Assembly: GCA_902598315.1 (NCBI GenBank)
Contig: CACKBP010000006.1
Span: 1-64,000, forward strand
DNA from: an uncultured Pelagibacteraceae bacterium
GTDB taxonomy: Bacteria; Pseudomonadota; Alphaproteobacteria; Pelagibacterales; Pelagibacteraceae
Reading direction: 5' to 3'
Length of the DNA stretch: 64,000 nucleotides
Made by a program: the position numbers and the translations under genes. This document shows, piece by piece, positions 35,651 to 45,281 of the stretch. Within the stretch, counting starts at the first letter, position 1, and each line of letters starts with the position of its first letter. Below the pieces are notes generated by a model, which worked only from the letters and a program-made list of their open reading frames with translations, did no database searches and was not told where the DNA came from.

Positions 35651-36760
35651 TTATAATGATAAACCTCGATTAGAGATTATTTTACTAAATTTTTTTAATG
35701 TATCGTTGTTTTTTATATTTTTTACAATTATTTCTTTGAATGGATCCAGATATTTATTTTGTTTAAAGAAGCTGTGAGTCGCATCAACGCCTAAACCCAT
35801 GATGGTATTTTCGGGTTTTCTGCTATTGTAAAAATCATTTAATGCATAGCTGTTTTTTATAGATATGCCTAAGCCCGCATAATATTTAATTATTTCTTTT
35901 AATTTTTTAATATCCCTAAGAACAAGATTAAAACCTTGTCCAGCTACAGGATGAATAGTATGCAAACCCTCTCCAAGAATTAATATATTTTTTTGATGAT
36001 ACTGTCTTCTTAATATTAGTGAGATCGGATAAGATTGAATGTTGCTAATAGTAATATCTTGTTTACACTTTAGCAACTCTGTTATTTTTTCTTTAACTAG
36101 ATTTGTGATTTTTTTAGAATTGTTCTCGAAGAAATATTTTTTTACACTCCAGACAAAAGAAAAATAATTTTTTGAAAAAGGGAGTATAGCTAATGGTCCT
36201 TCTTTTAAAAAGAATTGGCTTGTGTTTAAAGCTTTGAAATTGTGCCTTACATACCCTGTTATAGCTATTTCTTTATAATTTTTCAAAATAGATCTAATCT
36301 TAATTATTTTGTCGTAAATTTTAGATTGTCCGCCTAGGCAAAGGATAATTAAATCATAATTTTTTAACTCATCTAAGTTTTTTACATCTTTTCTAATTAA
36401 TTTAATTTTGCTTTTTAATATTTCCTTCAATAATAAACTTTTAATTTTATCGTTTTCAAAGACATACATAAGATTTGAATTAGCTTCGTTAAGATTTAAA
36501 AAATTTATTTTTTCTTTTGAAGTTTCGTAAAAAAGCTCAATTTTTTTTGAGGGCCAGAACAACTTTTTTTCTAAAGTAGTAATATTTTGATTGACGAAAT
36601 TGAAATTTGTATCTGAAATAGCAGTAGTCCTTTTATCTAGGTTTTTTGTGCCTTTTTTTGCTATTAAATTTACCTCAATACCTGCTACTTTAGCCAAAAC
36701 TGCAGCCGTCATTAAGCCTGAAAGACCGTCTCCTACAATGCATATTCTCTGTTTTATCAT
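35651..36760 (-). CDS. UbiH/UbiL/COQ6-like FAD-dependent monooxygenase
   Basis: A flavoprotein hydroxylase likely acting in ubiquinone ring hydroxylation. The N-terminal dinucleotide fold is CIVGDGLSGLMTAAVLA. The second FAD motif is GEGLHTIHPVAGQGFNLVLRD (compare GDAAHxxxPxxGQGxNxGxxD). Length (369) is slightly short for UbiH/COQ6 (about 390-400). Which ring position it hydroxylates cannot be read from sequence. It is first in the minus-strand run toward mnmE and parAB, divergent from ftsK across about 54 bp. Confidence 0.8.
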   Translation of the reverse strand: MIKQRICIVGDGLSGLMTAAVLAKVAGIEVNLIAKKGTKNLDKRTTAISDTNFNFVNQNITTLEKKLFWPSKKIELFYETSKEKINFLNLNEANSNLMYVFENDKIKSLLLKEILKSKIKLIRKDVKNLDELKNYDLIILCLGGQSKIYDKIIKIRSILKNYKEIAITGYVRHNFKALNTSQFFLKEGPLAILPFSKNYFSFVWSVKKYFFENNSKKITNLVKEKITELLKCKQDITISNIQSYPISLILRRQYHQKNILILGEGLHTIHPVAGQGFNLVLRDIKKLKEIIKYYAGLGISIKNSYALNDFYNSRKPENTIMGLGVDATHSFFKQNKYLDPFKEIIVKNIKNNDTLKKFSKIISNRGLSL

Positions 36761-36814
36761 ATAATAATTTTTAACACTTTCATAAAATGGTAAAAAGTAC
36801 GTAATCGATTCGTG

Positions 36815-38896
36815 ATGAATACAAACTTTTTAAATAGTGTAACAAATTTTTTGAAAAAGCGAACCTTTGAATTGTTAGGTTTAATCTTAGTTTTATCAAG
36901 TGTCGCACTAGCAATTGCCTTTACAACATATTCTCCTGACGATCCCTCATTTGTTTACGGAGATAGAAATTTTGAAATCCGAAATTTTTTAGGGATTTAT
37001 GGAAGCAGTATTGCAGATTTCTTGTTACAAAGTTTTGGTTTGGCCTCTTTTTTACTATTACTTAATTTTTTGTTTTGGGGGTTAGATTTAATATTAAAAA
37101 AAGAATTAAGAAGAGTAATTCTAAAATTATTCTTAGTTGTAGCCTATTTAACTGTAGGCACAGTTTTTATTTATTTAACATTCAATAATTCTTTTTGGTT
37201 AATTGACAATGGTAATTCCGGTTTTGTTGGAAAAATAATGTATAACTTTATTATTGATTGGGCACCATGGATAAACAATACATATTCAATTTATGGATTA
37301 CTATTATTAACTGTAATTTTTTTTTCATTTTCAGCTGATATTAATTATAAAAAAATATTCTCTATAATTATCTCACTTTTTAAAAGAAAATCTGTAAAGG
37401 ATACAGAGCCAGATTTAAGCAAAATCAATATTGAAGATCAGCCTCAAACATTAGAAAAACCACAACAATCATTTTCATTTGATACAGATACGTTTTCCAA
37501 ACAAGATCAGGCTGTTATTAAAACAAAATATAAGTTACCGGATATAAATTATTTAGAAAAAAATTTATCTAAACTTAGTTCTGATGGAAATAAAAATCGT
37601 CCTGATGCTGGGTTTATGGAAAAAATACTATTAGATTTTGGTATAGATGGAAAAATTAAAACAATCAATAATGGCCCTGTGGTAAGCCTTTATGAATTTG
37701 AACCAGCGCCAGGTGTAAAAGTATCAAAAATTATAAATTTATCTGAAGATTTAGCAAGGAATACAAGCTCAACTTCTACAAGAGTTTCTGTCATTCCAGG
37801 TAAGAATACTGTTGGAATAGAAATTCCAAATGAAGAGAGGGAAAGCGTATCATTAAGAGAAATCATTTCTTATGATAAGTTTCAAAAAAAAGATGTAAGA
37901 CTTCCGATAGCATTAGGAAAAAGTATTTCTGGGATGCCGATTGTTGGTGATTTAACTTCGATGCCTCATCTTTTAATCGCTGGAACTACTGGGTCAGGAA
38001 AATCTGTATGTATTAATACAATCATAGTTTCATTGCTTTACAAGTTAAATCCTGATCTTTGTAAATTTATTTTAATCGATCCAAAAATGTTAGAGTTATC
38101 TACTTATGAAGGAATACCTCATTTATTAACCCCAGTGATAACTGATGCTAAGAAGGCGACTTCAGCTTTGTCGTGGACAGTTAAAGAAATGAATAGCAGA
38201 TATAAATTAATGAGCAAAGTTGGTGTCCGAAATATTGATGGATACAATGCCAAAAACAAACTCAAAATGCCTTACATTGTTGTAGTCGTTGACGAGATGT
38301 CAGACTTAATGCTTGTAGCAGGAAAGGAAATTGAAAACTATATTCAGAAATTATCTCAAATGGCTAGAGCTGCAGGAATACACATTATTATGGCGACTCA
38401 AAGGCCAAGTGTTGATGTGATAACAGGTACAATTAAAGCTAATTTTCCCACAAGAATATCTTTTCAAGTAAGTTCCAAAATTGATAGTAGAACGATTTTA
38501 GGAGAGCAAGGGGCTGAGCAATTACTTGGAAAAGGAGATATGTTGTTTATGTCATCAGCAAATAGAATAGTTAGAATTCATGGTCCTTATGTCTCTGAAC
38601 AAGAAATCGAGAAAATAACTAATTCATTAAGAGCGCAAGGACAGCCGGACTATATGGAAGAAATTACTTCACAGGAAACCATGGAAAACTCATTAACACC
38701 TGGAAATGAGGGTGATGAAGATGAATTATTTAATCAGGCCGTAGAAATTATTAAAACTGAAGGAAAGGCCTCTACAAGTTTTTTGCAGAGAAAATTACAA
38801 ATCGGATACAATAGAGCAGCAAGAATTATTGATATGATGGAAGAAAAAGGTATTGTCAGCAAAGCAAATCATGTTGGTAAACGTGAAGTTCTTTAA
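36815..38896 (+). CDS. ftsK: DNA translocase FtsK
   Basis: A septum-anchored motor that clears chromosome termini and activates XerCD. Four TM segments lie at the N-terminus (about residues 15-175), then a short linker, the FtsK alpha/beta motor with P-loop GTTGSGKSVCIN and VVVDEMSDLM, and the C-terminal gamma winged helix (FNQAVEIIKTEGKASTSFLQRKL). At about 693 residues the linker is short compared with E. coli. ATG at 36815 is chosen; a GTG at 36812 is directly upstream in frame. Confidence 0.95.
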   Translation: MNTNFLNSVTNFLKKRTFELLGLILVLSSVALAIAFTTYSPDDPSFVYGDRNFEIRNFLGIYGSSIADFLLQSFGLASFLLLLNFLFWGLDLILKKELRRVILKLFLVVAYLTVGTVFIYLTFNNSFWLIDNGNSGFVGKIMYNFIIDWAPWINNTYSIYGLLLLTVIFFSFSADINYKKIFSIIISLFKRKSVKDTEPDLSKINIEDQPQTLEKPQQSFSFDTDTFSKQDQAVIKTKYKLPDINYLEKNLSKLSSDGNKNRPDAGFMEKILLDFGIDGKIKTINNGPVVSLYEFEPAPGVKVSKIINLSEDLARNTSSTSTRVSVIPGKNTVGIEIPNEERESVSLREIISYDKFQKKDVRLPIALGKSISGMPIVGDLTSMPHLLIAGTTGSGKSVCINTIIVSLLYKLNPDLCKFILIDPKMLELSTYEGIPHLLTPVITDAKKATSALSWTVKEMNSRYKLMSKVGVRNIDGYNAKNKLKMPYIVVVVDEMSDLMLVAGKEIENYIQKLSQMARAAGIHIIMATQRPSVDVITGTIKANFPTRISFQVSSKIDSRTILGEQGAEQLLGKGDMLFMSSANRIVRIHGPYVSEQEIEKITNSLRAQGQPDYMEEITSQETMENSLTPGNEGDEDELFNQAVEIIKTEGKASTSFLQRKLQIGYNRAARIIDMMEEKGIVSKANHVGKREVL

Positions 38897-39440
38897 AAAA
38901 ATTTTTTTAGTCTGGTTTTTTCTTTCTACATCACCAATTCTATACGCTGGTGAAAAAGAAGAAATAATCTCTCGATTAGAAAACATAAAATCTTTAGAAT
39001 TTGTATTTGATCAATCAATTAATAAAGAAACTGAAAAGGGTAATTGCCTTTTGGAGTTTCCTGGAAAATTAAAATGTAATTACTTTGATGAAAAGGAAAA
39101 AGAACTAGTTATAAATAATAAGAAATTATCAATAACGCAAAAAAAGTATAATAAAACTTATCATTATCCTATTTCAAAATCTCCATTCTTAAATATTTTG
39201 TATAAAGATAAACTTTTAGAAATTGTGCAATCAGGAGAATTAGAGTCAACTGATGAAATAATTAAGCTTGTTTATTTTGGTGATAACGAAATTATAGTTT
39301 TTTTCGATAAAAAAAATCAGGATTTGAGAGGATGGAAGATTAAAGATCAATACAACAATAATATAAATTTCTCTATTAACATTGTTGCTAAAAATGACGT
39401 TTTTAAAAAAGGTACCTTCAAACTACCTGAAGTAAACTAA
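38883..39440 (+). CDS. lolA: Outer-membrane lipoprotein carrier LolA-like protein
   Basis: A periplasmic chaperone carrying lipoproteins from LolCDE to the outer membrane. The GTG at 38883 gives a clean signal peptide (KFFKKIFLVWFFLSTSPILYAGE). Longer starts inside ftsK (38853, 38871) would add residues before the n-region and seem less likely. The body has the LolA/LolB half-barrel pattern: a strand with F.Q, then GNCLLEFPGKLKCNYFDEKEKELVINNKKL. It overlaps the ftsK 3' end by 14 bp, and ftsK-lolA is a conserved pair. Sequence similarity is moderate. Confidence 0.78.
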   Translation: MKFFKKIFLVWFFLSTSPILYAGEKEEIISRLENIKSLEFVFDQSINKETEKGNCLLEFPGKLKCNYFDEKEKELVINNKKLSITQKKYNKTYHYPISKSPFLNILYKDKLLEIVQSGELESTDEIIKLVYFGDNEIIVFFDKKNQDLRGWKIKDQYNNNINFSINIVAKNDVFKKGTFKLPEVN

Positions 39441-39943
39441 GCTACAAAATCAATTTCTTCTTCTTTAAAAATTTGAAAACCTTTAGATTTATAATTTTGT
39501 AATGCGTGTTTGTGGTCTAAACTACAAGTATGAACCCACATTCTTTCAGGATTTTTTCTTGATGCACTTGCAATAGCATGATTTACAAGTGTTGAACCAA
39601 GCTTCAAACCTCTAAATTCTTTTAGTACACCTAGATTGATAAGCTCTACTTCATTAGATCCAGGATGATATTCTTGTTCGTAATATCCTACCAAATCTTC
39701 ACCTTTTTTAAGAACATGCGTTTCTAAGTTTTTATTCGTAACATACTTTACCCACTCACTATCAGACCAAAGTAATCTGTCTCTCCAATAGTGGTCTACG
39801 CCTATTTGTTTGTAGAAAAATCTGTTTAAGTGGAAATTATCTTTGTCATCCAAAATAATTTGAAAGTTTTCTGGCAGATTTAAATCAACTGTTTTTGAAA
39901 AATCTTTAATTTCTAAAAAATATCTTTTTACTCTTGAAACCAT
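39437..39943 (-). CDS. GNAT-family N-acetyltransferase
   Basis: A 168-residue GNAT protein. The acetyl-CoA-binding segment is LGVLKEFRGLKLGSTLVNHAI (R/Q-x-x-G-x-G/A type, here RGLKLG), and the late segment HALQNYKSKGFQIFKEEE is the usual C-terminal GNAT strand. The substrate is unknown. It is the last gene of the minus-strand his operon, one base overlapping the HIT gene, so it may be expressed with histidine biosynthesis. Its stop overlaps the lolA stop in CTAA. Confidence 0.85.
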   Translation of the reverse strand: MVSRVKRYFLEIKDFSKTVDLNLPENFQIILDDKDNFHLNRFFYKQIGVDHYWRDRLLWSDSEWVKYVTNKNLETHVLKKGEDLVGYYEQEYHPGSNEVELINLGVLKEFRGLKLGSTLVNHAIASASRKNPERMWVHTCSLDHKHALQNYKSKGFQIFKEEEIDFVA

Positions 39944-40299
39944 CAGCTTACCATCTTTCCAATCTTTTCACCTGCAAATATATGATAGTGTAAATGAGGA
40001 ACTTCCTGACCGCCATCACTTCCAATATTAGTTAAAGCTCGATATCCTTTGTCTTTTGCACCCATCAAGTTTGCGACATGCGTCACGGCTTTGTTTAGCT
40101 CTACAATCTCTTTATCAGAAGCTTTACTGTTAAAATCATTAAGATCTACGTATTCACCTTTGGGAATAACTAAAACATGAACTTTCTTTTGAGGATTAAT
40201 ATCATGAAAAGCTAAAACATGATCATTTTCATAAACCTTTTTACACGGGATTTCTCCTCTTAAAATCTTTGCAAATATATTGTTCTTATCGTAACTCAT
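39943..40299 (-). CDS. HIT-family nucleotide hydrolase (HinT-like)
   Basis: A histidine-triad protein hydrolysing nucleoside phosphoramidates or aminoacyl-AMPs. The N-terminal NIFAKILRGEIPCKKVYEND and C-terminal catalytic motif HLHYHIFAG (H-x-H-x-H) are typical of the HinT/PKCI class. Length 118. It overlaps hisE by 4 bp and is part of the his operon. Confidence 0.93.
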   Translation of the reverse strand: MSYDKNNIFAKILRGEIPCKKVYENDHVLAFHDINPQKKVHVLVIPKGEYVDLNDFNSKASDKEIVELNKAVTHVANLMGAKDKGYRALTNIGSDGGQEVPHLHYHIFAGEKIGKMVS

Positions 40300-40568
40300 T
40301 TTTGCCTTTTCTTAAGTTCGCTCATCACATCTTCAATTTTTATATTATTAGCCTCCAAGTAAACCATCAAATGATAAACTACATCAGCAGCTTCGTGTAT
40401 CTTATTTGAATTTTTTTCCACAGATTCTATTAATTCACCTACTTCCTCTTTTACTTTTGAAACACTTAAGTTTTTGTCATTCAAAAGTTTGTTTGTATAA
40501 GATTTGTCAGGAGAAGAATTTTTTCTCTCTCTGATTGTTTTGATTAATTGTTCCAAGTTTTCAAACAT
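40296..40568 (-). CDS. hisE: Phosphoribosyl-ATP pyrophosphatase HisE
   Basis: Catalyses the second step of histidine biosynthesis. A 90-residue all-alpha MazG-fold protein with KVKEEVGELIES and EAADVVYHLMVYLEANNI, the metal-binding Glu/Asp helices. HisI is not fused and is not nearby. It starts just after hisF in the hisB-H-A-F-E cluster. Confidence 0.93.
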   Translation of the reverse strand: MFENLEQLIKTIRERKNSSPDKSYTNKLLNDKNLSVSKVKEEVGELIESVEKNSNKIHEAADVVYHLMVYLEANNIKIEDVMSELKKRQK

Positions 40569-40569
40569 T

Positions 40570-41328
40570 TTATAACCTTACTGATACATTTTTAGAATTC
40601 AAATATTCTTTAGCATCTTTGATTTTATGTTCGCCATAATGGAAGATAGAAGCTGCTAAAACTGCACTCGCTCCACCTTTAACTATACCATCGTATAGAT
40701 GATCTAAAGTTCCTACACCACCAGAAGCAATAACAGGAATATTAGTTTTATCTGTAATTACTTTTAATAATTCAACATCATAACCAGACTTTGTTCCATC
40801 TCTATCCATAGAAGTTAGTAAAATTTCTCCTGCTCCATTTGTTTCCACTTGTTTAGCGAATTCAACAGCATCAATACCTGTTTTGTTTCTTCCACCATGA
40901 GTAAAGACTTCCCATTTATTATCTGAAACTTTTTTAGCATCGATAGCTACAACAATACATTGAGAACCAAATTTTTTAGACGCTTCTTTTACAAAACTAA
41001 CGTCTTTAACTGCTGCTGTATTAATAGAAACTTTATCTGCACCAGCTAATAATAAATCAGTAATATTTTGTATAGTTCTAACTCCGCCACCGACAGTTAA
41101 AGGAACAAAACATTCTTTGGCAGTTTTTCTTACAATATCAATAATTGTCTCTCTGTTTTCATTAGATGCGGTAATATCTAAAAAACAAATCTCATCAGCT
41201 CCACCGTCACTGTAAATCTTAGCTTGTTCGACTGGATCTCCAGCATCTTTTAATTCAACAAAGTTTATACCTTTAACTACTCTTCCGTTCTTAACATCAA
41301 GACAAGGTATAATTCTATTTTTAAGCAT
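40570..41328 (-). CDS. hisF: Imidazole glycerol phosphate synthase cyclase subunit HisF
   Basis: The TIM-barrel cyclase making IGP and AICAR with HisH ammonia. [28 protein letters not shown] carries the catalytic Asp (in CLDV), with TVGGGVRTI and [14 protein letters not shown] for the phosphate sites. Length 252. The AICAR it releases is used by PurH, encoded 15 kb away. Confidence 0.97.
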   Translation of the reverse strand: MLKNRIIPCLDVKNGRVVKGINFVELKDAGDPVEQAKIYSDGGADEICFLDITASNENRETIIDIVRKTAKECFVPLTVGGGVRTIQNITDLLLAGADKVSINTAAVKDVSFVKEASKKFGSQCIVVAIDAKKVSDNKWEVFTHGGRNKTGIDAVEFAKQVETNGAGEILLTSMDRDGTKSGYDVELLKVITDKTNIPVIASGGVGTLDHLYDGIVKGGASAVLAASIFHYGEHKIKDAKEYLNSKNVSVRL

Positions 41329-42046
41329 CGATCTCCTTTGCTAACTCTTCTAGTTTAATATCGCCATCATAAATAGCTTTACCAACAATGATACCTTCAA
41401 TTTTTTTATTATTTAAGTCTTTGGCTTTCTTAATATCATTTATTGAAGAAACGCCCCCTGAAATCACAACAGGACAATTAGAAATCTCTGCAATTTTAAC
41501 CGTCTCATTAAAGTTAGGGCTATTCTTCATTCCATCTCTATTAATATCTGTAAAAATAATTCGGCTAACTCCATAATTGTTTACATCTTTGAGAAAGTCT
41601 ATGGTTTTAACATTTAGATTTTCTTTCCAACCTGACACAGAAAGATTTCCATCCTTTGCATCTAATCCTAAAGCAATTCGACCTTTAAATTTTTTGCAGG
41701 CCTCCTTTAAAAGTTCTTTATTTTTAATAGCACCACTCCCTAAGATTACCTTCTCAACACCTGCATCAATATATTGCGTAATACTATCGAGAGATCTTAC
41801 ACCGCCACCTATTTCAATTTTTAAATCGTATTTACTAACTATTTCTTTAATAATATCTAAGTTAACCGTCTTTCCAGTTAGTGCACCATCCAAATCAACA
41901 ATGTGTAAATTTTTAAAGCCATGATCTTTATATTTACCTGCTTGATCAATAGGTGAAATTTCGTATTCCGTTTTGTTTTCAAAGTCTCCTTTGATTAATC
42001 TTACGCATTTCTTGTCTTTTATATCTATAGCAGGAAATATTTTCAT
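41321..42046 (-). CDS. hisA: Phosphoribosylformimino-AICAR ribotide isomerase HisA
   Basis: A TIM-barrel isomerase of histidine biosynthesis. [19 protein letters not shown] carries the catalytic Asp, IEIGGGVRS and [12 protein letters not shown] form the phosphate sites, and [16 protein letters not shown] the second catalytic region. Length 241. It overlaps hisF by 8 bp and hisH by one base. Confidence 0.96.
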   Translation of the reverse strand: MKIFPAIDIKDKKCVRLIKGDFENKTEYEISPIDQAGKYKDHGFKNLHIVDLDGALTGKTVNLDIIKEIVSKYDLKIEIGGGVRSLDSITQYIDAGVEKVILGSGAIKNKELLKEACKKFKGRIALGLDAKDGNLSVSGWKENLNVKTIDFLKDVNNYGVSRIIFTDINRDGMKNSPNFNETVKIAEISNCPVVISGGVSSINDIKKAKDLNNKKIEGIIVGKAIYDGDIKLEELAKEIDA

Positions 42047-42675
42047 TATAGTTTTAAAAAATTATCAATTACTTTTAATCCGATTTTATCACTCTTCTCA
42101 GGGTGAAACTGAGTTCCAAATAAATTATCTCTTTCAACAGCACAGACAATTTTTGATGAATAGTCTGTTGTTGCTGAAATAACTGATGGATCTTCAGGAA
42201 TAAACTCAAAACTGTGAACAAAATACATATGAGATTTATTTTTTATATCTTTAAATATTTTACTTTCTTTTTGAATTTCAATTTCGTTCCAACCAATGTG
42301 TGGAAGCTTAAATTTTCCTTTTTGATTATCAATTTTGGAAACTTTACCAGAAATCCAACCTAACCCCTTTGTTTCTGCTTCCTCGTACCCAATATCAGCA
42401 AACATTTGTAGGCCTACACAAATTCCTAGTAAAGGTTTCTTATTTGTAATTGCAAAATCTTTTAGCGTGTCTGCTAGTCCAGAAATTCTATTCAAAGAGT
42501 CTACGCAGCTTTTAAATGAACCTTGCCCTGGTAAAACAATCTTGTCACTAGACTTAATTTTACTTATGTCTGAAGTTACCTTTAGATTAACTTTATCTCT
42601 AGCGACCTCTGTAAAGGAATTTATGACAGAGCTAATATTGCCCGATTGGTAGTCCACAATTGTGACGTTCATCAA
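42046..42675 (-). CDS. hisH: Imidazole glycerol phosphate synthase glutaminase subunit HisH
   Basis: A class I glutamine amidotransferase feeding ammonia to HisF. The nucleophile lies in LLGICVGLQMFAD and the His/Glu pair in GTQFHPEKS near the C-terminus. Length 209. It sits 2 bp after hisB in the operon. Confidence 0.96.
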   Translation of the reverse strand: MMNVTIVDYQSGNISSVINSFTEVARDKVNLKVTSDISKIKSSDKIVLPGQGSFKSCVDSLNRISGLADTLKDFAITNKKPLLGICVGLQMFADIGYEEAETKGLGWISGKVSKIDNQKGKFKLPHIGWNEIEIQKESKIFKDIKNKSHMYFVHSFEFIPEDPSVISATTDYSSKIVCAVERDNLFGTQFHPEKSDKIGLKVIDNFLKL

Positions 42676-42677
42676 TT

Positions 42678-43268
42678 TTAAATAGAGCCTTTTGTCGAAG
42701 GTATTGAGTTTTTAATTCTTTTATCAATCGCTAAAGCATCTTTTAATGATCTAGCTAAACCTTTGTAACATGACTCAATTTTGTGGTGACTATTCTCACC
42801 GTAAATATTTTCTATATGCAAAGTAACTCCAGCTGATTGTGAAAAAGCCTGAAACCATTCTTTAAATAATTCTGTGTCCATCTCACCAAGTTTCTCAACA
42901 GGAAGATTTACTTTCCAAATTAAATAAGGTCTATTTGATACATCTATAGATACTCTGCTTAAAGTTTCATCCATAGGAATCATTGTTGATGCGTATCTTG
43001 TAATTCCTTTTCTATTACCTGCTGCTTTTTTAATAGCTTCACCAATTGCTATACCTGTATCCTCGGTAGTGTGGTGTAAATCTATATGTGTGTCACCTTG
43101 TGCTTTTACTTCTAAATCTATTAAAGAGTGCTTAGATAATTGCTCTAACATATGGTCTAAAAAACCTATTCCAGTTTTGATTTTATACTTTCCTTTTCCA
43201 TCTAGATTGACCGCGACAGAAATACTGGTCTCTTTTGTTTTCCTTATAATTTTTGCTTTTCTTCTCAT
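42678..43268 (-). CDS. hisB: Imidazoleglycerol-phosphate dehydratase HisB
   Basis: The manganese-dependent dehydratase of histidine biosynthesis. Metal motifs [17 protein letters not shown] and [20 protein letters not shown] are both present. Length (196) is the stand-alone enzyme without the phosphatase domain. First gene of the his operon (hisB-H-A-F-E-HIT-GNAT); hisG, hisD, hisC and hisI are not in the window. Confidence 0.96.
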   Translation of the reverse strand: MRRKAKIIRKTKETSISVAVNLDGKGKYKIKTGIGFLDHMLEQLSKHSLIDLEVKAQGDTHIDLHHTTEDTGIAIGEAIKKAAGNRKGITRYASTMIPMDETLSRVSIDVSNRPYLIWKVNLPVEKLGEMDTELFKEWFQAFSQSAGVTLHIENIYGENSHHKIESCYKGLARSLKDALAIDKRIKNSIPSTKGSI

Positions 43269-43290
43269 AAACTATGCCCGATTTATCTTT

Positions 43291-43319
43291 GATATATAAT
43301 TAAATAGTCATTTTATCAA
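43291..43319 (-). promoter_or_regulatory. Possible housekeeping promoter of the his operon
   Basis: On the minus strand TTGATA (43314-43319) and TATATC (43291-43296) are 17 bp apart, about 23 bp upstream of the hisB start. The -35 matches 5 of 6 consensus bases and the -10 four of six. Such boxes are common by chance in AT-rich DNA, so support is weak. Confidence 0.35.
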
Positions 43320-43328
43320 TAAATCACT

Positions 43329-43358
43329 ATTGAAGATCTCAAATTAATCTCCACATAT
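43329..43358 (+). promoter_or_regulatory. Candidate heat-shock (RpoH) promoter of hslVU
   Basis: ATTGAAG (43329-43335) resembles the CTTGAAA -35 and CCACATAT (43351-43358) matches 7 of 8 bases of CCCCATNT, with a 15-bp spacer. The -10 ends 6 bp before the hslV ATG, so transcription would start at or next to the start codon, implying a leaderless mRNA. There is no Shine-Dalgarno sequence. Confidence 0.5.
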
Positions 43359-43364
43359 AACTCA

Positions 43365-43904
43365 ATGAATACAGCTGAAAAATGGCACGGCACTACAATT
43401 GTCCTCCTTAGAAAAGGCGGGGAAACAATTGTTGCTGGAGACGGCCAAGTCAGTCTTGGTAATACGGTTTTAAAGAGCAAGGCTAAGAAAGTAAGAAAAA
43501 TTGAAAAGAGAGGGGTAATCGCAGGCTTTGCAGGATCAACTGCGGATGCTTTAACTTTATTTGAAAGACTTGAAGCAAAATTAGAAAAACATGCAGGAAA
43601 CTTACAAAGAGCTGCAGTTGAGTTAGCAAAAGATTGGAGGAGTGATAAGTTTTTAAGAAGATTAGAAGCTTTAATGGCAGTAGCAGATAAAAGTCATAGT
43701 TTTATAATATCAGGTACAGGAGATGTACTAGAGCCCGAGGATGGTATAATTGGGATTGGATCTGGAGGAAACTATGCCCTTGCTGCAGCTAAAGTTTTAA
43801 TTGAAACTGATATGAAAGCTGAAGAAATCGTAAAAAAAGCATTAAAAGTAGCTTCTGACATTTGTGTGTTTACTAATAATAATGTTACGATTGAAAAAAT
43901 TTAA
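43365..43904 (+). CDS. hslV: ATP-dependent protease subunit HslV
   Basis: The threonine-protease core of HslUV. A short propeptide (MNTAEKWHG) precedes the catalytic [10 protein letters not shown], and [10 protein letters not shown] and [12 protein letters not shown] follow; alphaproteobacterial HslV proteins carry the same WHG propeptide, which supports this start. Length 179. The stop directly abuts the hslU start. A candidate RpoH promoter lies immediately upstream. Confidence 0.96.
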   Translation: MNTAEKWHGTTIVLLRKGGETIVAGDGQVSLGNTVLKSKAKKVRKIEKRGVIAGFAGSTADALTLFERLEAKLEKHAGNLQRAAVELAKDWRSDKFLRRLEALMAVADKSHSFIISGTGDVLEPEDGIIGIGSGGNYALAAAKVLIETDMKAEEIVKKALKVASDICVFTNNNVTIEKI

Positions 43905-45281
43905 ATGTCCAAATCGAAAAAAGAATCAAATTTAAAATTAGTTAAAGGATCTAAGAATGAGAGATCTAAAGTGAGTGCTCTTTCTCCAAGAGAAATAGTT
44001 TCTGAGTTAGACAGATACGTGATTGGACAAAAAGATGCGAAAAAAGCAGTGGCCGTTGCACTTAGAAATAGGTGGAGAAGACAAGCTCTTACTGATGAAA
44101 TGAGAGATGAGGTTCTGCCAAAAAATATACTTATGATTGGTCCGACAGGCGTAGGCAAAACAGAAATTTCGAGAAGACTATCTAAACTAGCTGAGGCACC
44201 TTTTATAAAAGTTGAGGCAACTAGATTTACAGAGGTTGGTTACGTTGGCAGAGACGTAGAACAAATAGTGAGAGACTTGATTGAGATTGCTATAGCAATG
44301 GAAAGAGAGAGAAAGAGAAAAGAGGTTAAAGCAAAAGCTGAGTTGAAGGCAGAAGAAAAAGTTTTAGATGCCTTAGTAGGAAACAAAGCAAGCGTTGCCA
44401 CGAGAGAGAGCTTTAGAAAAAGGCTTAGAAGTGGAGACCTAGACGATAATGAAATAGAAATTGAAGTTCAGAATTCATCTTCTGGTATTCAAAGTTTCGA
44501 AATACCAGGAATGCCTGGCGGAAATGTGGGAATGGTTAATCTAGGAGACATTTTAGGTAAATCCATGGGAGGAAAAAAAGGGAAAAAGAAAAAAATGACC
44601 GTTAAGGAATCTCATGGAATTCTAATAGCTCAAGAATCAGATAAGATGATAGAGGAAGATAAAATAATTAAAGAAGCTAAAAAGTCGACAGAAGAGAATG
44701 GAATAGTTTTTTTAGATGAGATTGATAAGGTATCTGCTAGAAGTGATAGGGTCGGAGGTGATGTTTCAAGGGAGGGAGTTCAAAGAGATTTGCTTCCTTT
44801 AATAGAGGGAACGACAGTAAGCACTAAACATGGCCCAATAAAAACTGATCATATTTTGTTTATTGCTTCAGGTGCTTTTCAATTAGCTAAACCATCAGAT
44901 CTTTTGCCAGAACTACAAGGTAGACTACCTATCAGGGTAGAATTAAAAGCTTTAAATGAGGATGATTTTAAAAGAATACTTAAAGAACCTGATAATAGTT
45001 TGATTAAACAATATAAAGCATTATTGAAAACTGAAGATGTTAATCTTGAGTTTTCAGAAGATGGAATTGATATGCTTGCAAAAATTTCTGCTGAAGTGAA
45101 TTCATCAGTTGAAAATATTGGAGCTAGAAGGCTTCATACAATTATTGAAAAAGTTTTAGACGATATCAGTTTCAATGCTACTGATAAAGCTGGAGAAACC
45201 ATAACGGTAAATAAAAAGTATGTTCAAGAAAATTTGGGTAATTTAGTGAAGGATACTGACTTATCAAAATTTATTTTATAA
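43905..45281 (+). CDS. hslU: ATP-dependent protease ATPase subunit HslU
   Basis: The AAA+ unfoldase partner of HslV. Signatures: [25 protein letters not shown], Walker [11 protein letters not shown], pore loop GYVGRDVE, Walker [11 protein letters not shown], and sensor region [27 protein letters not shown]. The intermediate domain (about 110-250) contains a Gly/Met and Lys-rich stretch. Length 458. Its stop abuts the Smr gene stop in a TTATAA palindrome. Confidence 0.97.
   Translation: MSKSKKESNLKLVKGSKNERSKVSALSPREIVSELDRYVIGQKDAKKAVAVALRNRWRRQALTDEMRDEVLPKNILMIGPTGVGKTEISRRLSKLAEAPFIKVEATRFTEVGYVGRDVEQIVRDLIEIAIAMERERKRKEVKAKAELKAEEKVLDALVGNKASVATRESFRKRLRSGDLDDNEIEIEVQNSSSGIQSFEIPGMPGGNVGMVNLGDILGKSMGGKKGKKKKMTVKESHGILIAQESDKMIEEDKIIKEAKKSTEENGIVFLDEIDKVSARSDRVGGDVSREGVQRDLLPLIEGTTVSTKHGPIKTDHILFIASGAFQLAKPSDLLPELQGRLPIRVELKALNEDDFKRILKEPDNSLIKQYKALLKTEDVNLEFSEDGIDMLAKISAEVNSSVENIGARRLHTIIEKVLDDISFNATDKAGETITVNKKYVQENLGNLVKDTDLSKFIL

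Noticed and set aside
36761-36811. Riboswitch or structured leader upstream of ftsK
   Set aside because: The gap is about 50 bp, purely AT-rich, with no conserved structure visible. No known riboswitch motif was seen anywhere in the window.
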